From positions 3,224,001-3,288,000 of the forward strand of contig NZ_CP094533.1 in NCBI RefSeq assembly GCF_022811605.1: a stretch of 64,000 nt of DNA, read 5' to 3'. The stretch comes from Agromyces soli (GTDB taxonomy: Bacteria; Actinomycetota; Actinomycetes; Actinomycetales; Microbacteriaceae). The notes under the pieces were generated by a model. That model did not search any database. It saw nothing but the letters and a program-made list of their open reading frames with translations, and was not told the origin of the DNA. This document shows positions 30,683 to 47,542 of this stretch, one piece after another (within the stretch, counting starts at the first letter, position 1; the number at the start of each line of letters is the position of its first letter). Position numbers and translations under genes: made by a program.

Positions 30683-31494
30683 GCCGCGCCCCCTCTCGCC
30701 AGCCGTTCGATACGACTCGACCATTCTGACGGATCGGAGCCCTGCACGGCCGTCAGATGCACCAGGAACTCCTGGTTGCCCTGCCCGCCGGCGATCGGCG
30801 ACGCCGCGACGCCCACGGTGCGCAGGCCGAGATCGTGCGCGGCCCACAGCACGTCGTTCACGGCGTCGGCGCGGCGGGCCGGATCGCGCACGATGCCCTC
30901 TCGGGTGCCGCCCCGGCCGACCTCGAACTGCGGCTTCACGAGCAGCACGAAGTCGGCCTCCGGCGCCGCGGTGCCGACGAGCGCCGGCAGCACGGTGGTG
31001 AGGGAGATGAAGGACAGGTCGGCGGTGACGAGGTCGGGTCGTTCGGCGACCCCGGTGAGCGCGGCGAGCCCCTCCGCGTCGAGGGTGCGGACGTTGCAGC
31101 CCTCGACGAGCACGATTCGCTCATGCCCCTGGAGCTCGGGCGCGAGTTGACCGTGGCCGACGTCGACCGCGAGCACGCGTCGTGCGCCCCGCTCGAGCAG
31201 CACCTGGGTGAAGCCGCCCGTCGAGGCGCCGGCATCGAGCGCGAGGCGTGCGTCGACGTCGACGGAGAACGCGTCGAGCGCAGCGAGCAGCTTGTGGGCG
31301 GCCCGGCTCACGTAGTGGTCGTCGGACGCGACGGCGAGCTCGGCCTCCGCCGCGACCCGCGTCGAGGCTTTGACGACCGGGCGGCCGTCGACGGTGACCG
31401 AGCCGGCCGCGATGAGGGCGGCCGCGTGGGTGCGGGAGCGCGCGAGTCCGCGCTCGGCGAGGGCGGCGTCGAGTCGGGCGTCGGGCATGCTCAC
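30679..31494 (-). CDS. tlyA: TlyA family rRNA (cytidine-2'-O)-methyltransferase
   Basis: 271 residues with an N-terminal S4 domain (RLDAALAERGLARSRTHAAA) and an FtsJ-like SAM methyltransferase core (LALDAGASTGGFT, VDVGHGQL, VKPQFEVG). It methylates 16S and 23S rRNA at the subunit interface; loss gives capreomycin resistance in mycobacteria. The start may be GTG 31494 (overlapping the preceding stop) or ATG 31488. Confidence 0.94.
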   Translation of the reverse strand: MSMPDARLDAALAERGLARSRTHAAALIAAGSVTVDGRPVVKASTRVAAEAELAVASDDHYVSRAAHKLLAALDAFSVDVDARLALDAGASTGGFTQVLLERGARRVLAVDVGHGQLAPELQGHERIVLVEGCNVRTLDAEGLAALTGVAERPDLVTADLSFISLTTVLPALVGTAAPEADFVLLVKPQFEVGRGGTREGIVRDPARRADAVNDVLWAAHDLGLRTVGVAASPIAGGQGNQEFLVHLTAVQGSDPSEWSSRIERLARGGAA

Positions 31495-31661
31495 CCCGCG
31501 TCGCGGCTCGGGTCGGACTGCTCGAGCTCCGAGCGCAGCGCATCGGCGAGCTGGCGATAGCCCGCGGCACGCTCGTCGAGCGGGGCCGACTCGAGCTCGT
31601 CGAGCGCCGCCCGGGTGGCCTCGCTCAGGTCTCGGGGCTCGGAGTTCGATGCGTCGCTCAC
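31491..31661 (-). CDS. Small hypothetical protein upstream of tlyA
   Basis: 56 residues from GTG 31661 (69 residues if ATG 31700 is used). Acidic, helical, with SEATRAALDELESAPLDERA and AADLRSEL-like helices. It is coupled to tlyA by a GTGA overlap. Similar short proteins occur at this place in other actinobacteria as I recall; no function is known. Confidence 0.6.
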   Translation of the reverse strand: MSDASNSEPRDLSEATRAALDELESAPLDERAAGYRQLADALRSELEQSDPSRDAG

Positions 31662-31771
31662 GCCCTCAACGCTACCGGCACCCGACGACGAACGGGCCAT
31701 GGGTTCCCTGAGCTTGTCGAAGGGAGGCCATCGAAGGGAGCCGTCGAAGCGAGCCGTCGAAGCGAGAGCCC

Positions 31772-32803
31772 TCAGGCGTACAACCGCTCCGGCACCTCGA
31801 GCGCGTGGATCGGCGTGCCCGACGCCCAGATCGCCGCGCAGGCGGCGCGCAGCAGGTCGATGCCGCCGTCTCCCTCCTCGACCACGACCACGCGCGCGCC
31901 GTCGACCTTCGCGGCCGCCCGTCCGACGCGCAGGGCTCCCCCGCGACGCTCCTCGGTCACCGGGTACGGCTCGTGCAGTCCGCGCAGGTCCTCGAGGATG
32001 AAGTCGGGTCGGCTGTCGGCCTTCGCGGCCAGCAGCTGCTTGGCCCGATCGATGCCGGTCAGCACCACGGCCGAGCGGATCCCGGCGCGACGCGCACCGA
32101 GGATGTCCGTGTCGAGCCGGTCCCCCACCATGAGCGGCGCCGTCGCCTCGAAGCGGCGGACGGCCTCGTCGAAGATCGCCCGCTCCGGCTTGCCCGCGAC
32201 GAGCGGGAACCGGCCCACGGCGGTATGCACGGCGGACACGAGCGTGCCGTTCCCGGGCGCGATGCCACGGGCGACGGGGATCGTCCAGTCCATGTTCGTC
32301 GCGATCCAGGGGATCCCTCCGGGCACGTCCGGGCCGCCGTGCGCGTTCAGTGCGAACGCCGCTTCGGCGAGCTGCGTCCAGCCGACGTCGGGTGCGAAGC
32401 CCTGCACGACGGCCGCCGGAGCGTCGTCCGCCGAACGGGTGACCCGATAGCCGCGGCGGTCGAGCTCCGTGACGATGCCCTCGCCGCCGACGACGAGGAC
32501 GAGCGCACCCGGCTCGACGTGTTCGCCGAGCAGGTGCATGGCCGCCTGCGGCGACGTGACGACCTCGCTCGGAACGACGTCCAGGCCGAGCTCGGCCAGG
32601 TGCGCGGCGACCGTGACGTCGCTTCGCGAGGCGTTGTTCGTGAGATAGCCGACCGCGCGGCCTCGCTTTGCGAGGTTGAGGCTCTCCACGGCGTGCGGGA
32701 TCGCGCCGTGCCCCTGGTAGACGACGCCGTCCAGATCGGCGAAGACCGCGTCCACGCCGTCGAGCGGCGTGACCGGCTCAGTCTTCGCGCGGAAGAGCGC
32801 CAT
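31772..32803 (-). CDS. HAD-superfamily phosphatase, NagD-like (class IIA)
   Basis: 343 residues from ATG 32803. Motif I FADLDGVVYQG (D23, D25), motif II around YLTNNASRS, Lys in VAGKPERAIF and motif III MVGDRLDTDILGARRAG identify a type IIA HAD phosphatase. A 70-residue tail follows the fold. Its start lies 26 bp inside the end of the upstream TPR gene, so the two are coupled. Substrate unknown (small phosphate esters in the family). Confidence 0.88.
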   Translation of the reverse strand: MALFRAKTEPVTPLDGVDAVFADLDGVVYQGHGAIPHAVESLNLAKRGRAVGYLTNNASRSDVTVAAHLAELGLDVVPSEVVTSPQAAMHLLGEHVEPGALVLVVGGEGIVTELDRRGYRVTRSADDAPAAVVQGFAPDVGWTQLAEAAFALNAHGGPDVPGGIPWIATNMDWTIPVARGIAPGNGTLVSAVHTAVGRFPLVAGKPERAIFDEAVRRFEATAPLMVGDRLDTDILGARRAGIRSAVVLTGIDRAKQLLAAKADSRPDFILEDLRGLHEPYPVTEERRGGALRVGRAAAKVDGARVVVVEEGDGGIDLLRAACAAIWASGTPIHALEVPERLYA

Positions 32804-34601
32804 CGGCGTCCGACTCCCCTTCGACCTCGGTCTCGGCTTCGGCCTCAGCCTCGGTCTCGGCCTCCGCCTCGGCCTCCGCCTCGGTCTCAGCCTCCGCCTC
32901 GGTCTCAGCCTCCGCCTCGGTCTCAGCCTCCGCCTCGGTCTCAGCCTCCGCCTCGGTCTCAGCCTCCGCCTCGGTCTCAGCCTCCGCCTCAGCTTCGGCC
33001 TCCGCCGGCTCCGACGCCACGCGCATGTCGCGCTGGTCCTCATCCTCGTCCTCGTCCAGCACGAAGACCTCGAACACCTCCGACTCGGCCGGACCGGCCA
33101 GGGCCGCCTCAGCGCGCAGCGCGCGAGCGCGCCAGTCCGCGGCATCCGCCTCGCGGCCCAGCTCGTCGAGCACCTCGGCGTACGCGAGGAACAGCGACGG
33201 GCTGTAGGAGAAGGCGCGATCGGGGTCGAGCTGCGGGATCTCGAGCTCCGCGAGCGCCAGCTCCGTCTCGCCGCGGTCGAGGCGAGCTCCGGACATCGCG
33301 ATCGCGAGCGAGACCTGCACCCCCGCCGGCAGCGTCGAGCGGTCGACCGAACGACCGAGCTCGAGTGCACGGTCGGGACGCCCCACCCCACGTTCGCTGT
33401 CGACCATGAGCGGGAGCTGCTCGTCGCTGCCGGTGATGCGGCGATAGGTGCGCAGCTCGCGCAGCGCGAGCGCGAAATCGCCGGTCGCATAGGCGGTGAT
33501 CGCAAGCGTCTCGCGGACGACGCCGATGCGGCCACCACGGCGGGATGCCGAGAGGGCGTGCCGGTGCGCGAGCTCCGGATCGGTATCGAGGAACTCGGCC
33601 GCAGCGGCCAGATGCACGGCCACCCAGTCGGCGTTCTCCTTCGTCAGCGTGCGCAGCTCGGCGCGGGCGCTCTTCTCGAGCGAGGCCGGGCGGATGTGCT
33701 CGGGCACGATCGGGTCGTCATGGCGCGGGCGGATCTGGCGCATCGCGGCACCGTGCGAGTCCGGCCGGGCCTGCTCGGCCCCGGGCCGGCCGCTGCGATC
33801 CCGATCGTCGCGCTGCTCCCACGGCTTGCGGGGTCCGCGGTCGCCGTCGCGGCGCGGGCCGCCGGAGCGAGCGCCATCGCGCTCCCAGGGCTTCCGCTCG
33901 CCATCGCGACGCGGACCACCGGAGCGATCGTCGCCACGAGCGCCATCGCGCTCCCAGGGCTTGCGGTCGCCATCACGACGCGGACCACCGGAGCGATCGC
34001 TGTCCCACGGCTTTCGATCACCGTCACGACGAGGACCGCCGCCACGAGCACCATCGCGCTCCCACGGCTTCCGCTCGCCATCGCGACGCGGAGCACCGGA
34101 GCGGTCGCCGCCACGAGCACCATCGCGCTCCCACGGCTTGCGGTCACCATCACGGCGGGGGCCGGACGCGCGGTCCTTCTCCCAGGGCTTACGCTCACCG
34201 TCGCGACGCTGGCCACCGGAGCGGTCGCCGCCACGAGCACCATCGCGCTCCCACGGCTTCCGGTCACCATCACGACGGGGGCCGGACGCGCGGTCCTTCT
34301 CCCAGGGCTTACGCTCACCGTCGCGACGCTGGCCACCGGAGCGCTCGCCGCCACGCGCACCGTCGCGCTCCCACGGCTTCCGGTCACCATCGCGGCGGGG
34401 GCCGGACGCACGGTCCTTCTCCCACGGCTTGTGCTCGGACGGGCGTCGGTCGCCACCGCGCGGGCCGCCGCTGCGATCCCCGCGAGGTGCGGCGCCATCA
34501 CGACGCTGGCCTCCGTCGCGCGAACCGGAGTCGCGCTTCGGGCGTTCTGAGCGTCCCCGGTCGTCGGAGCTCCGCTCCCCATCGTTCCTGGAATCGCTCA
34601 C
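32778..34601 (-). CDS. Charge-polarised TPR protein with basic repeat N-terminus and acidic tail
   Basis: 607 residues from GTG 34601; a longer frame to 34685 would run through the rRNA terminator and is rejected. Residues about 1-285 are disordered, rich in Arg/Asp/Gly, with some ten RKPWERDGARGG-like units. Residues about 287-525 are helical repeats resembling TPRs (ADWVAVHLAAAAEFLDTDPELA, YATGDFALALRELRTYRRIT). Residues about 533-607 are almost pure Glu-Ala with Thr. Related microbacterial proteins are often labelled primosomal or TPR proteins without proof. The layout suggests an RNA/ribosome-associated or condensate-forming protein; that is inference. Confidence 0.8.
   Translation of the reverse strand: MSDSRNDGERSSDDRGRSERPKRDSGSRDGGQRRDGAAPRGDRSGGPRGGDRRPSEHKPWEKDRASGPRRDGDRKPWERDGARGGERSGGQRRDGERKPWEKDRASGPRRDGDRKPWERDGARGGDRSGGQRRDGERKPWEKDRASGPRRDGDRKPWERDGARGGDRSGAPRRDGERKPWERDGARGGGPRRDGDRKPWDSDRSGGPRRDGDRKPWERDGARGDDRSGGPRRDGERKPWERDGARSGGPRRDGDRGPRKPWEQRDDRDRSGRPGAEQARPDSHGAAMRQIRPRHDDPIVPEHIRPASLEKSARAELRTLTKENADWVAVHLAAAAEFLDTDPELAHRHALSASRRGGRIGVVRETLAITAYATGDFALALRELRTYRRITGSDEQLPLMVDSERGVGRPDRALELGRSVDRSTLPAGVQVSLAIAMSGARLDRGETELALAELEIPQLDPDRAFSYSPSLFLAYAEVLDELGREADAADWRARALRAEAALAGPAESEVFEVFVLDEDEDEDQRDMRVASEPAEAEAEAEAETEAEAETEAEAETEAEAETEAEAETEAEAETEAEAEAEAETEAEAEAETEVEGESDADGALPRED
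32875..33000. repeat. 18-bp tandem repeat coding the Glu-Ala tail
   Basis: About six near-identical copies of an 18-bp unit (core CCTCGGTCTCAGCCTCCG on the plus strand) encode ETEAEA units of the acidic tail. Such in-frame arrays change copy number by slippage without breaking the frame. Confidence 0.85.
34141..34440. repeat. 120-bp tandem repeat coding the basic domain
   Basis: Bases 34141-34200, 34261-34320 and 34381-34440 are nearly identical, as are 34201-34260 and 34321-34380, giving a 120-bp (40-codon) period. More diverged copies continue to about 33850. They encode the RKPWE units. Confidence 0.85.
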
Positions 34602-34675
34602 GCTCAGCCTGCCGTCTCTTGAAGTCTCATCCGCCTCGAGGCTATCGGGCGGGCTCAAATCTGTCCGTAAATGCC

Positions 34676-34708
34676 GAAAGGCCACCCCGGGGTTCGGGGT
34701 GGCCTTTC
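34676..34708. terminator. rRNA operon terminator
   Basis: 13-bp perfect stem GAAAGGCCACCCC (34676-34688) with GGGGTGGCCTTTC (34696-34708), loop 7, directly after 5S on the minus strand. No long T-run follows, as often in actinobacteria. Confidence 0.8.
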
Positions 34709-34716
34709 GTGAATGG

Positions 34717-34837
34717 GTGTCCGGCGGTGTCCTACTCTCCCACAGGGTCCCCCCTGCAGTACCATCGGCGCTGTCAGTCTTAGCTTCCGGGTTCGGAATG
34801 TGTCCGGGCGTTTCCCTGACGCTATGGCCGCCGTAAC
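34717..34837 (-). rRNA. rrf: 5S ribosomal RNA
   Basis: Minus-strand 121-nt region beginning GTTACGGCGGCCATAGCG and containing CGAACCCGGAAGCTAAG and GGGAGAGTAGGACACCGCC, the conserved 5S elements. Ends are set by the terminal stem and may be off by a few bases. Confidence 0.93.
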
Positions 34838-35000
34838 TCTTGCCCCGACACCAACCGTGCGTCTGGCGCGGGTTGGTGGGGAAATCGTTCGAGCGTTGCT
34901 CTGTTCAATTTGTTGGTTGGTTCGTCTGTTGGGAACCACACAGTGGACGCGAGTCATCGGGCTCTACATCGTGCCTTTTGCAAACGTTGATGTAGATAGT
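34838..35000 (-). other. 23S-5S spacer
   Basis: 163 bp without a tRNA gene. It contains a CAGTGGACGCGAG-type segment that also occurs in the 16S-23S spacer, probably part of processing stems flanking 23S. Confidence 0.6.
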
Positions 35001-40098
<5,098 letters not shown>

Positions 40099-40635
40099 AA
40101 ATGATTCGGCCAACCCCCAAAGGAGGCCAACCAGAGTTTGTTCACTGACAGAGAAACAACTGACTAATCAAAATCAAATTGTCCATCAATCAAAGGAATC
40201 CATACCCACTCCAAAAAGCAGGCTGGGGTTCAATAAATTGGCATTGAACATAGTGCACGCTGTTGAGTTCTCAAGAAACGGACGCACCCGCTTCGCGACG
40301 TCAGACGCCGCTCATTCGGAGCAATCGTTCTTCACCCGGGCATCCTGAAGAGGACGGAACCGAATGCTTCGAGAACAGAAGGAAGAACCTTCATGTCTCG
40401 GCATTGTTCTGCCACCTTGAAGCGGTGAGCTTCTCGCTCTTCCCGCTGCTGTGGGGCAACAGATGAATACTTTACGGAGATCGCCACCTCCCCGCAACTT
40501 CGCCCTACATCCCGGGCGTGTCGCGCTTCGAAGCGGTCGACCCGGAGCGGGAAAGGCCCGGATCAGGGGCGATTCCGAGCCGCGCCGTCGTGGAACGCGA
40601 GGCAGTCTCGCGGTCAGCTCCCCCGGACGTGCAAC
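40099..40635 (-). other. rRNA leader and upstream region
   Basis: No gene. On the minus strand it holds the promoter at 40469-40497 and then about 370 bases of leader. A TTGAGAACTCAA element (40263-40274) resembles the boxA-type antitermination signal seen in actinobacterial rRNA leaders. An A/T-rich stretch lies just before 16S. Confidence 0.6.
40469..40497 (-). promoter_or_regulatory. rRNA operon promoter
   Basis: TTGCGG (-35, 40497-40492), 17 bp, TAAAGT (-10, 40474-40469) on the minus strand, between the tyrS terminator and 16S. Spacing and position suit a strong sigma-A promoter. Confidence 0.6.
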
Positions 40636-40664
40636 GGCCCCGCATCCGAGACGGATGCGGGGCC
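40636..40664 (-). terminator. Terminator of tyrS
   Basis: 13-bp perfect stem GGCCCCGCATCCG/CGGATGCGGGGCC with a 3-base loop, 21 bp after the tyrS stop. It also insulates the rRNA promoter. Confidence 0.85.
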
Positions 40665-40684
40665 GATTCGCGCATTCGGGTCGA

Positions 40685-41989
40685 TCAGAGGACGAAGACG
40701 CCCGCGAGGGTCTTCTTGCCGCGCCGCAGCACGGCCATGCCACCCGGCGCCACCCGGCCTTCGAGCGTCGCCTTCTCGTCCTCGACGCGGACGTTGTCGA
40801 GCGAGACCCCGCCCTGGGCGATCGCGCGACGCGCTTCGCTCGCGCTCGAGACCAGTCCGGTGTCGACGAGCAGCTGGGCGATCGGCGTCTCGGGCGACGT
40901 CGTCGTGTTGGGCAGCTCGCGCAGCGCGGACTCGAGCGTCGCGGCATCCAGCTCCGAGAGCTCGCCCTGCCCGAACAGCGCCTGCGAGGCGGCGATGACC
41001 GCGGCGGTGGCCTCCGCTCCGTGCACCATCGTCGTCACCTCGTGCGCCAGCACCCGCTGCGCCTCGCGACGGAACGGTTCGCGCTCCACGAGCTCCGCGA
41101 GCTCCTCGATCCGGGCGCGGCCCAGGAACGTGAACACCTTGAGGCGCTGCACGACGTCGGCGTCATCGGTGTTGAGCCAGAACTGGTAGAAGCGGTACGG
41201 GCTGCACATGGCCGGGTCGAGCCAGATGGCGTTGCCCTCGCTCTTGCCGAACTTGGTGCCGTCGGCGTTCGTGATGAGCGGGGTGCCGATCGCGTGCACC
41301 GAAGCGCTCTCGACGCGGTGGATGAGGTCCGTCCCGCTCGTGAGGTTGCCCCACTGGTCGCTGCCACCCGTCTGCAGCACGCAGTCGTACTGGCGGAAGA
41401 GCTCGAGGTAGTCGTAGCCCTGCAGGATCTGGTAGCTGAACTCGGTGTAGCTGATGCCCGCATCGGAGTTCAGCCGGGACGCGACCGCGTCCTTCTTCAG
41501 CATGGTGCCGACGCGGTAGTGCTTGCCGATGTCGCGCAGGAAGTCGATGGCGCTGAGCCCGGCCGTCCAGTCGAGGTTGTTGACGAGGCGGACGGCGCTC
41601 GGCCCCTCCGCCGAGAGGAAGCGGCTGACCTGCGCCTGCAGGAACCCCACCCACTCGGAGACCGTCTCCTTGGTGTTGAGCACCCGCTCGGCTGTGGGGC
41701 GAGGATCGCCGATGAGCCCGGTCGAGCCCCCCACCAGGCCGAGCGGCCGGTGGCCGGCCAGCTGCAGCCGGCGCATCGTGAGCAGCTGCACGAGGTTGCC
41801 GAGGTGCAGGCTCGGCGCCGTCGGGTCGAACCCGCAGTAATACGTGATCGGCTCGCCGGAAAGGAGCTCTTTCAGCGCAGCCTGGTCGGTCGACACGTGC
41901 ACGAGGCCGCGCCAGACGAGCTCGTCCCAGACGTCCTCGAAGGAGGCGTCGTTCTGCTGGGTTGCGAGGATCTCGGGATCTGACACCAC
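40685..41989 (-). CDS. tyrS: Tyrosyl-tRNA synthetase
   Basis: 434 residues, class I synthetase of the bacterial TyrRS type. The HIGH-like motif is HLGN in PTAPSLHLGNLVQL, the KMSKS-like motif is KFGKS, tyrosine-binding residues lie in YTEFSYQILQGYDYLEL, and a C-terminal S4 domain ends the protein (VSLDNVRVEDEKATLEG). Start GTG 41989 or 41986. It is followed by its own terminator and the rRNA promoter. Confidence 0.97.
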   Translation of the reverse strand: MVSDPEILATQQNDASFEDVWDELVWRGLVHVSTDQAALKELLSGEPITYYCGFDPTAPSLHLGNLVQLLTMRRLQLAGHRPLGLVGGSTGLIGDPRPTAERVLNTKETVSEWVGFLQAQVSRFLSAEGPSAVRLVNNLDWTAGLSAIDFLRDIGKHYRVGTMLKKDAVASRLNSDAGISYTEFSYQILQGYDYLELFRQYDCVLQTGGSDQWGNLTSGTDLIHRVESASVHAIGTPLITNADGTKFGKSEGNAIWLDPAMCSPYRFYQFWLNTDDADVVQRLKVFTFLGRARIEELAELVEREPFRREAQRVLAHEVTTMVHGAEATAAVIAASQALFGQGELSELDAATLESALRELPNTTTSPETPIAQLLVDTGLVSSASEARRAIAQGGVSLDNVRVEDEKATLEGRVAPGGMAVLRRGKKTLAGVFVL

Positions 41990-42107
41990 GTCAGGCTACC
42001 AGCGGAGAGATTCAGGATGGATCGCTAACTCGTGTTCGATTAATGCTCTATCCTTATGGAGGATGGCGCGGTCGCTCCGGCCGCTCGTCCCCACCTCGAG
42101 GAGCGCC

Positions 42108-42731
42108 ATGATCGTCGTCACCGCCGACCAGGTCGCGAGCCGCACGCGGCCCGATCTCACCGCCGGCGAACGCGACCGCCTGCAGGCCGCGTACGGCGAC
42201 CACCTGCTGCTGCCCGTAGCGCGGAACGCCGGTGACGAGCTGCAGCTGCTGAGCGACGATCCGGGCGTCGTCGTCGACATCGTGCTCGAGCTGCTGCGGA
42301 GCGGCGACTGGAGCGTCGGCCTCGGCGTCGGCGAGGTGCGCGAACCGCTGCCCGACGACATCCGAGAGGCGAGCGGGGCGGCGTTCTTCGCCGCGAGGGA
42401 CGCCGTCGAGCGTGCCAAGAAGAGCTCGCCGCGCTTCGCCATCGGTGCCTCCTCGCCCGACGCCGCGCACGTCGAGGCGCTCTTCCGGCTCGCCCTCGTG
42501 CTCCGCGACCGACGCTCCCCCGAGGGCTGGGAAGTGTACGACCGGCTGCGCGACGGCGCCCGGCAGACCGACATCGCCGACGAGCTCGGTGTGAGCGCCC
42601 CCGCGATCAGCGCAAGGATGAAGTCGGCGAACATCCGCACCGAGCTCGATGCCCTCCCCGCGCTCGCTCGCCTGCTCGAACTCCTGGACACCGCGTCCGG
42701 CTCCGACGCCTCGATGGAAGGACGACCGTGA
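42108..42731 (+). CDS. SatD-family protein
   Basis: 207 residues from ATG 42108 (GAGGAG at 42097-42102). The N-terminal MIVVTADQVASR resembles the SatD family start, where a short acidic strand begins the fold. A helical region follows, with a C-terminal HTH-like DIADELGVSAPAISARMKSA. SatD is named after the sat (secretion/acid tolerance) locus of Streptococcus mutans; its biochemical role is unknown. It is coupled by a GTGA overlap to a membrane protein and divergent from tyrS. Confidence 0.65.
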   Translation: MIVVTADQVASRTRPDLTAGERDRLQAAYGDHLLLPVARNAGDELQLLSDDPGVVVDIVLELLRSGDWSVGLGVGEVREPLPDDIREASGAAFFAARDAVERAKKSSPRFAIGASSPDAAHVEALFRLALVLRDRRSPEGWEVYDRLRDGARQTDIADELGVSAPAISARMKSANIRTELDALPALARLLELLDTASGSDASMEGRP

Positions 42732-43321
42732 CCACCTGGTACCTCGCCGAGCTGCTCGGCTGGATCCTGCTCGCGCTCGCGCTGGGAGCTGCGACCGTCT
42801 TCGCGGTGCTCGCGTACTGGAAGCCGCGACGCCTGCACCTGTGGCTCGCCGCCGGTGCGCTCGCGCTCGCGCTCGTCGCGGCGGCGAGCCTGCCCTCCCC
42901 CGCCCCGCTCGGCATCGGCGTGCTGACGTCCGCGGCGGCGATCGCCGTCGCGGTGTTCGGCGGCGGCCCCGCGGCCGCGGTCGCGCTCGATCTCGCGATG
43001 GGCGGCTCGGTGCGGCAAGGCCTGCACGGCGGCATCCTCGTGGACGCCAAGCACGGGGAGGATGCCGCGGGCGCACGTCCCGCGCAGCGCGAGGTGCTGC
43101 GCGGCGGGCGCACCATCGGCGTGCTCGAGCGGCTCGCGACGGCCGGCGCGATCGTCGCGGGCTTCCCCGAGGCGCTCGCGATCGTCGTCGCGGTGAAGGG
43201 CGTCGGCCGATTCACCGAGCTCGAGGCCCCGGAGGCGCGGGAGCGCTTCATCATCGGCACCCTCGCGAGCCTCATCTGGGCCGCCGCCGCCGGGCTCGTC
43301 GCCCACCTCGTGCTGCGCTGA
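42728..43321 (+). CDS. Membrane partner of SatD (DUF3307-associated C-terminal region)
   Basis: 197 residues, GTG start overlapping the satD stop. Helices at about 8-28, 38-56 and 60-88 are followed by a polar loop. The C-terminal module GGRTIGVLERLATAGAIVAG with VKGVGRFTELE and FIIGTLASLIWA resembles the membrane part of DUF3307 proteins, which often neighbour satD. The DUF3307 core itself is not recognisable. Function unknown; a membrane complex with SatD is likely from the coupling. Confidence 0.65.
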   Translation: MTTWYLAELLGWILLALALGAATVFAVLAYWKPRRLHLWLAAGALALALVAAASLPSPAPLGIGVLTSAAAIAVAVFGGGPAAAVALDLAMGGSVRQGLHGGILVDAKHGEDAAGARPAQREVLRGGRTIGVLERLATAGAIVAGFPEALAIVVAVKGVGRFTELEAPEARERFIIGTLASLIWAAAAGLVAHLVLR

Positions 43322-43339
43322 CGCCCGGCGCGAACGCGC

Positions 43340-43939
43340 TCAGGCGTGCGCGCCGGCGTGCCTGCGGTACGGGGAGACGCCCGGATCCCCCGGGATCCAG
43401 AACCTCCACGGATACGCCGTGCCGCCGCCCGCCCCGTTCACGCCGGTGCGCGGTCCCGTCGCGAACGGGACGGGCGCGCCCGGCATGCGAAGCTCGAACG
43501 GCGGCGCCAGCAGATCCGCCCCCGTCGCGGTGAGCGGCACGCCGAGCGCGATGGAGAGCCGCGCGGGTCCGCGGGCGAGCTCGCGATCCGGCGCTCCGCC
43601 CCGACGCACCCGTGCGAGCTCGATCCCCTCGACCACGGTGGCGCCGCGCAGCAGCACGGCCGAGGCCTCGCCCGCGGACCGGCACACGATGTTCAGGCAG
43701 GTGTGCATGCCGTAGCTGAAGTAGGCGTACAGGTGTGCGGCCTCGCCGAACATCACCGCGGTGCGCGGCGTGAGGCCCCGGTTCGAGTGCGAGCCGGGAT
43801 CCTCGCCGACGCCGCGGTACGCCTCCACCTCGGAGAGGCGGATCGCGACCCGCCCGTCGGCCGTCTCATGGCTCAGCACGGCGCCGAGCAGCAGCGGCGC
43901 GAGCTCGACGGGGTCGCGCTCGAAGAACGAGCGCGGCAT
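43340..43939 (-). CDS. mpg: DNA-3-methyladenine glycosylase (AAG/Mpg type)
   Basis: 199 residues with the Mpg signature: catalytic Glu in IRLSEVEAYRGVGEDPGSHS, GLTPRTAVMFG, YAYFSYGMHTCLNIV, and the product-binding LLRG segment. It removes alkylated purines from DNA. It starts at ATG 43939, 15 bp after argH, and so is the last gene of the arginine transcript. Confidence 0.93.
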   Translation of the reverse strand: MPRSFFERDPVELAPLLLGAVLSHETADGRVAIRLSEVEAYRGVGEDPGSHSNRGLTPRTAVMFGEAAHLYAYFSYGMHTCLNIVCRSAGEASAVLLRGATVVEGIELARVRRGGAPDRELARGPARLSIALGVPLTATGADLLAPPFELRMPGAPVPFATGPRTGVNGAGGGTAYPWRFWIPGDPGVSPYRRHAGAHA

Positions 43940-43953
43940 CGTCGTGAGCTCGC

Positions 43954-47538
<3,585 letters not shown>

Positions 47539-47542
<4 letters not shown>

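Noticed and set aside
34602..34685. Longer start for the charge-polarised protein
   Set aside because: The extension would begin inside the rRNA terminator hairpin and adds no conserved residues.
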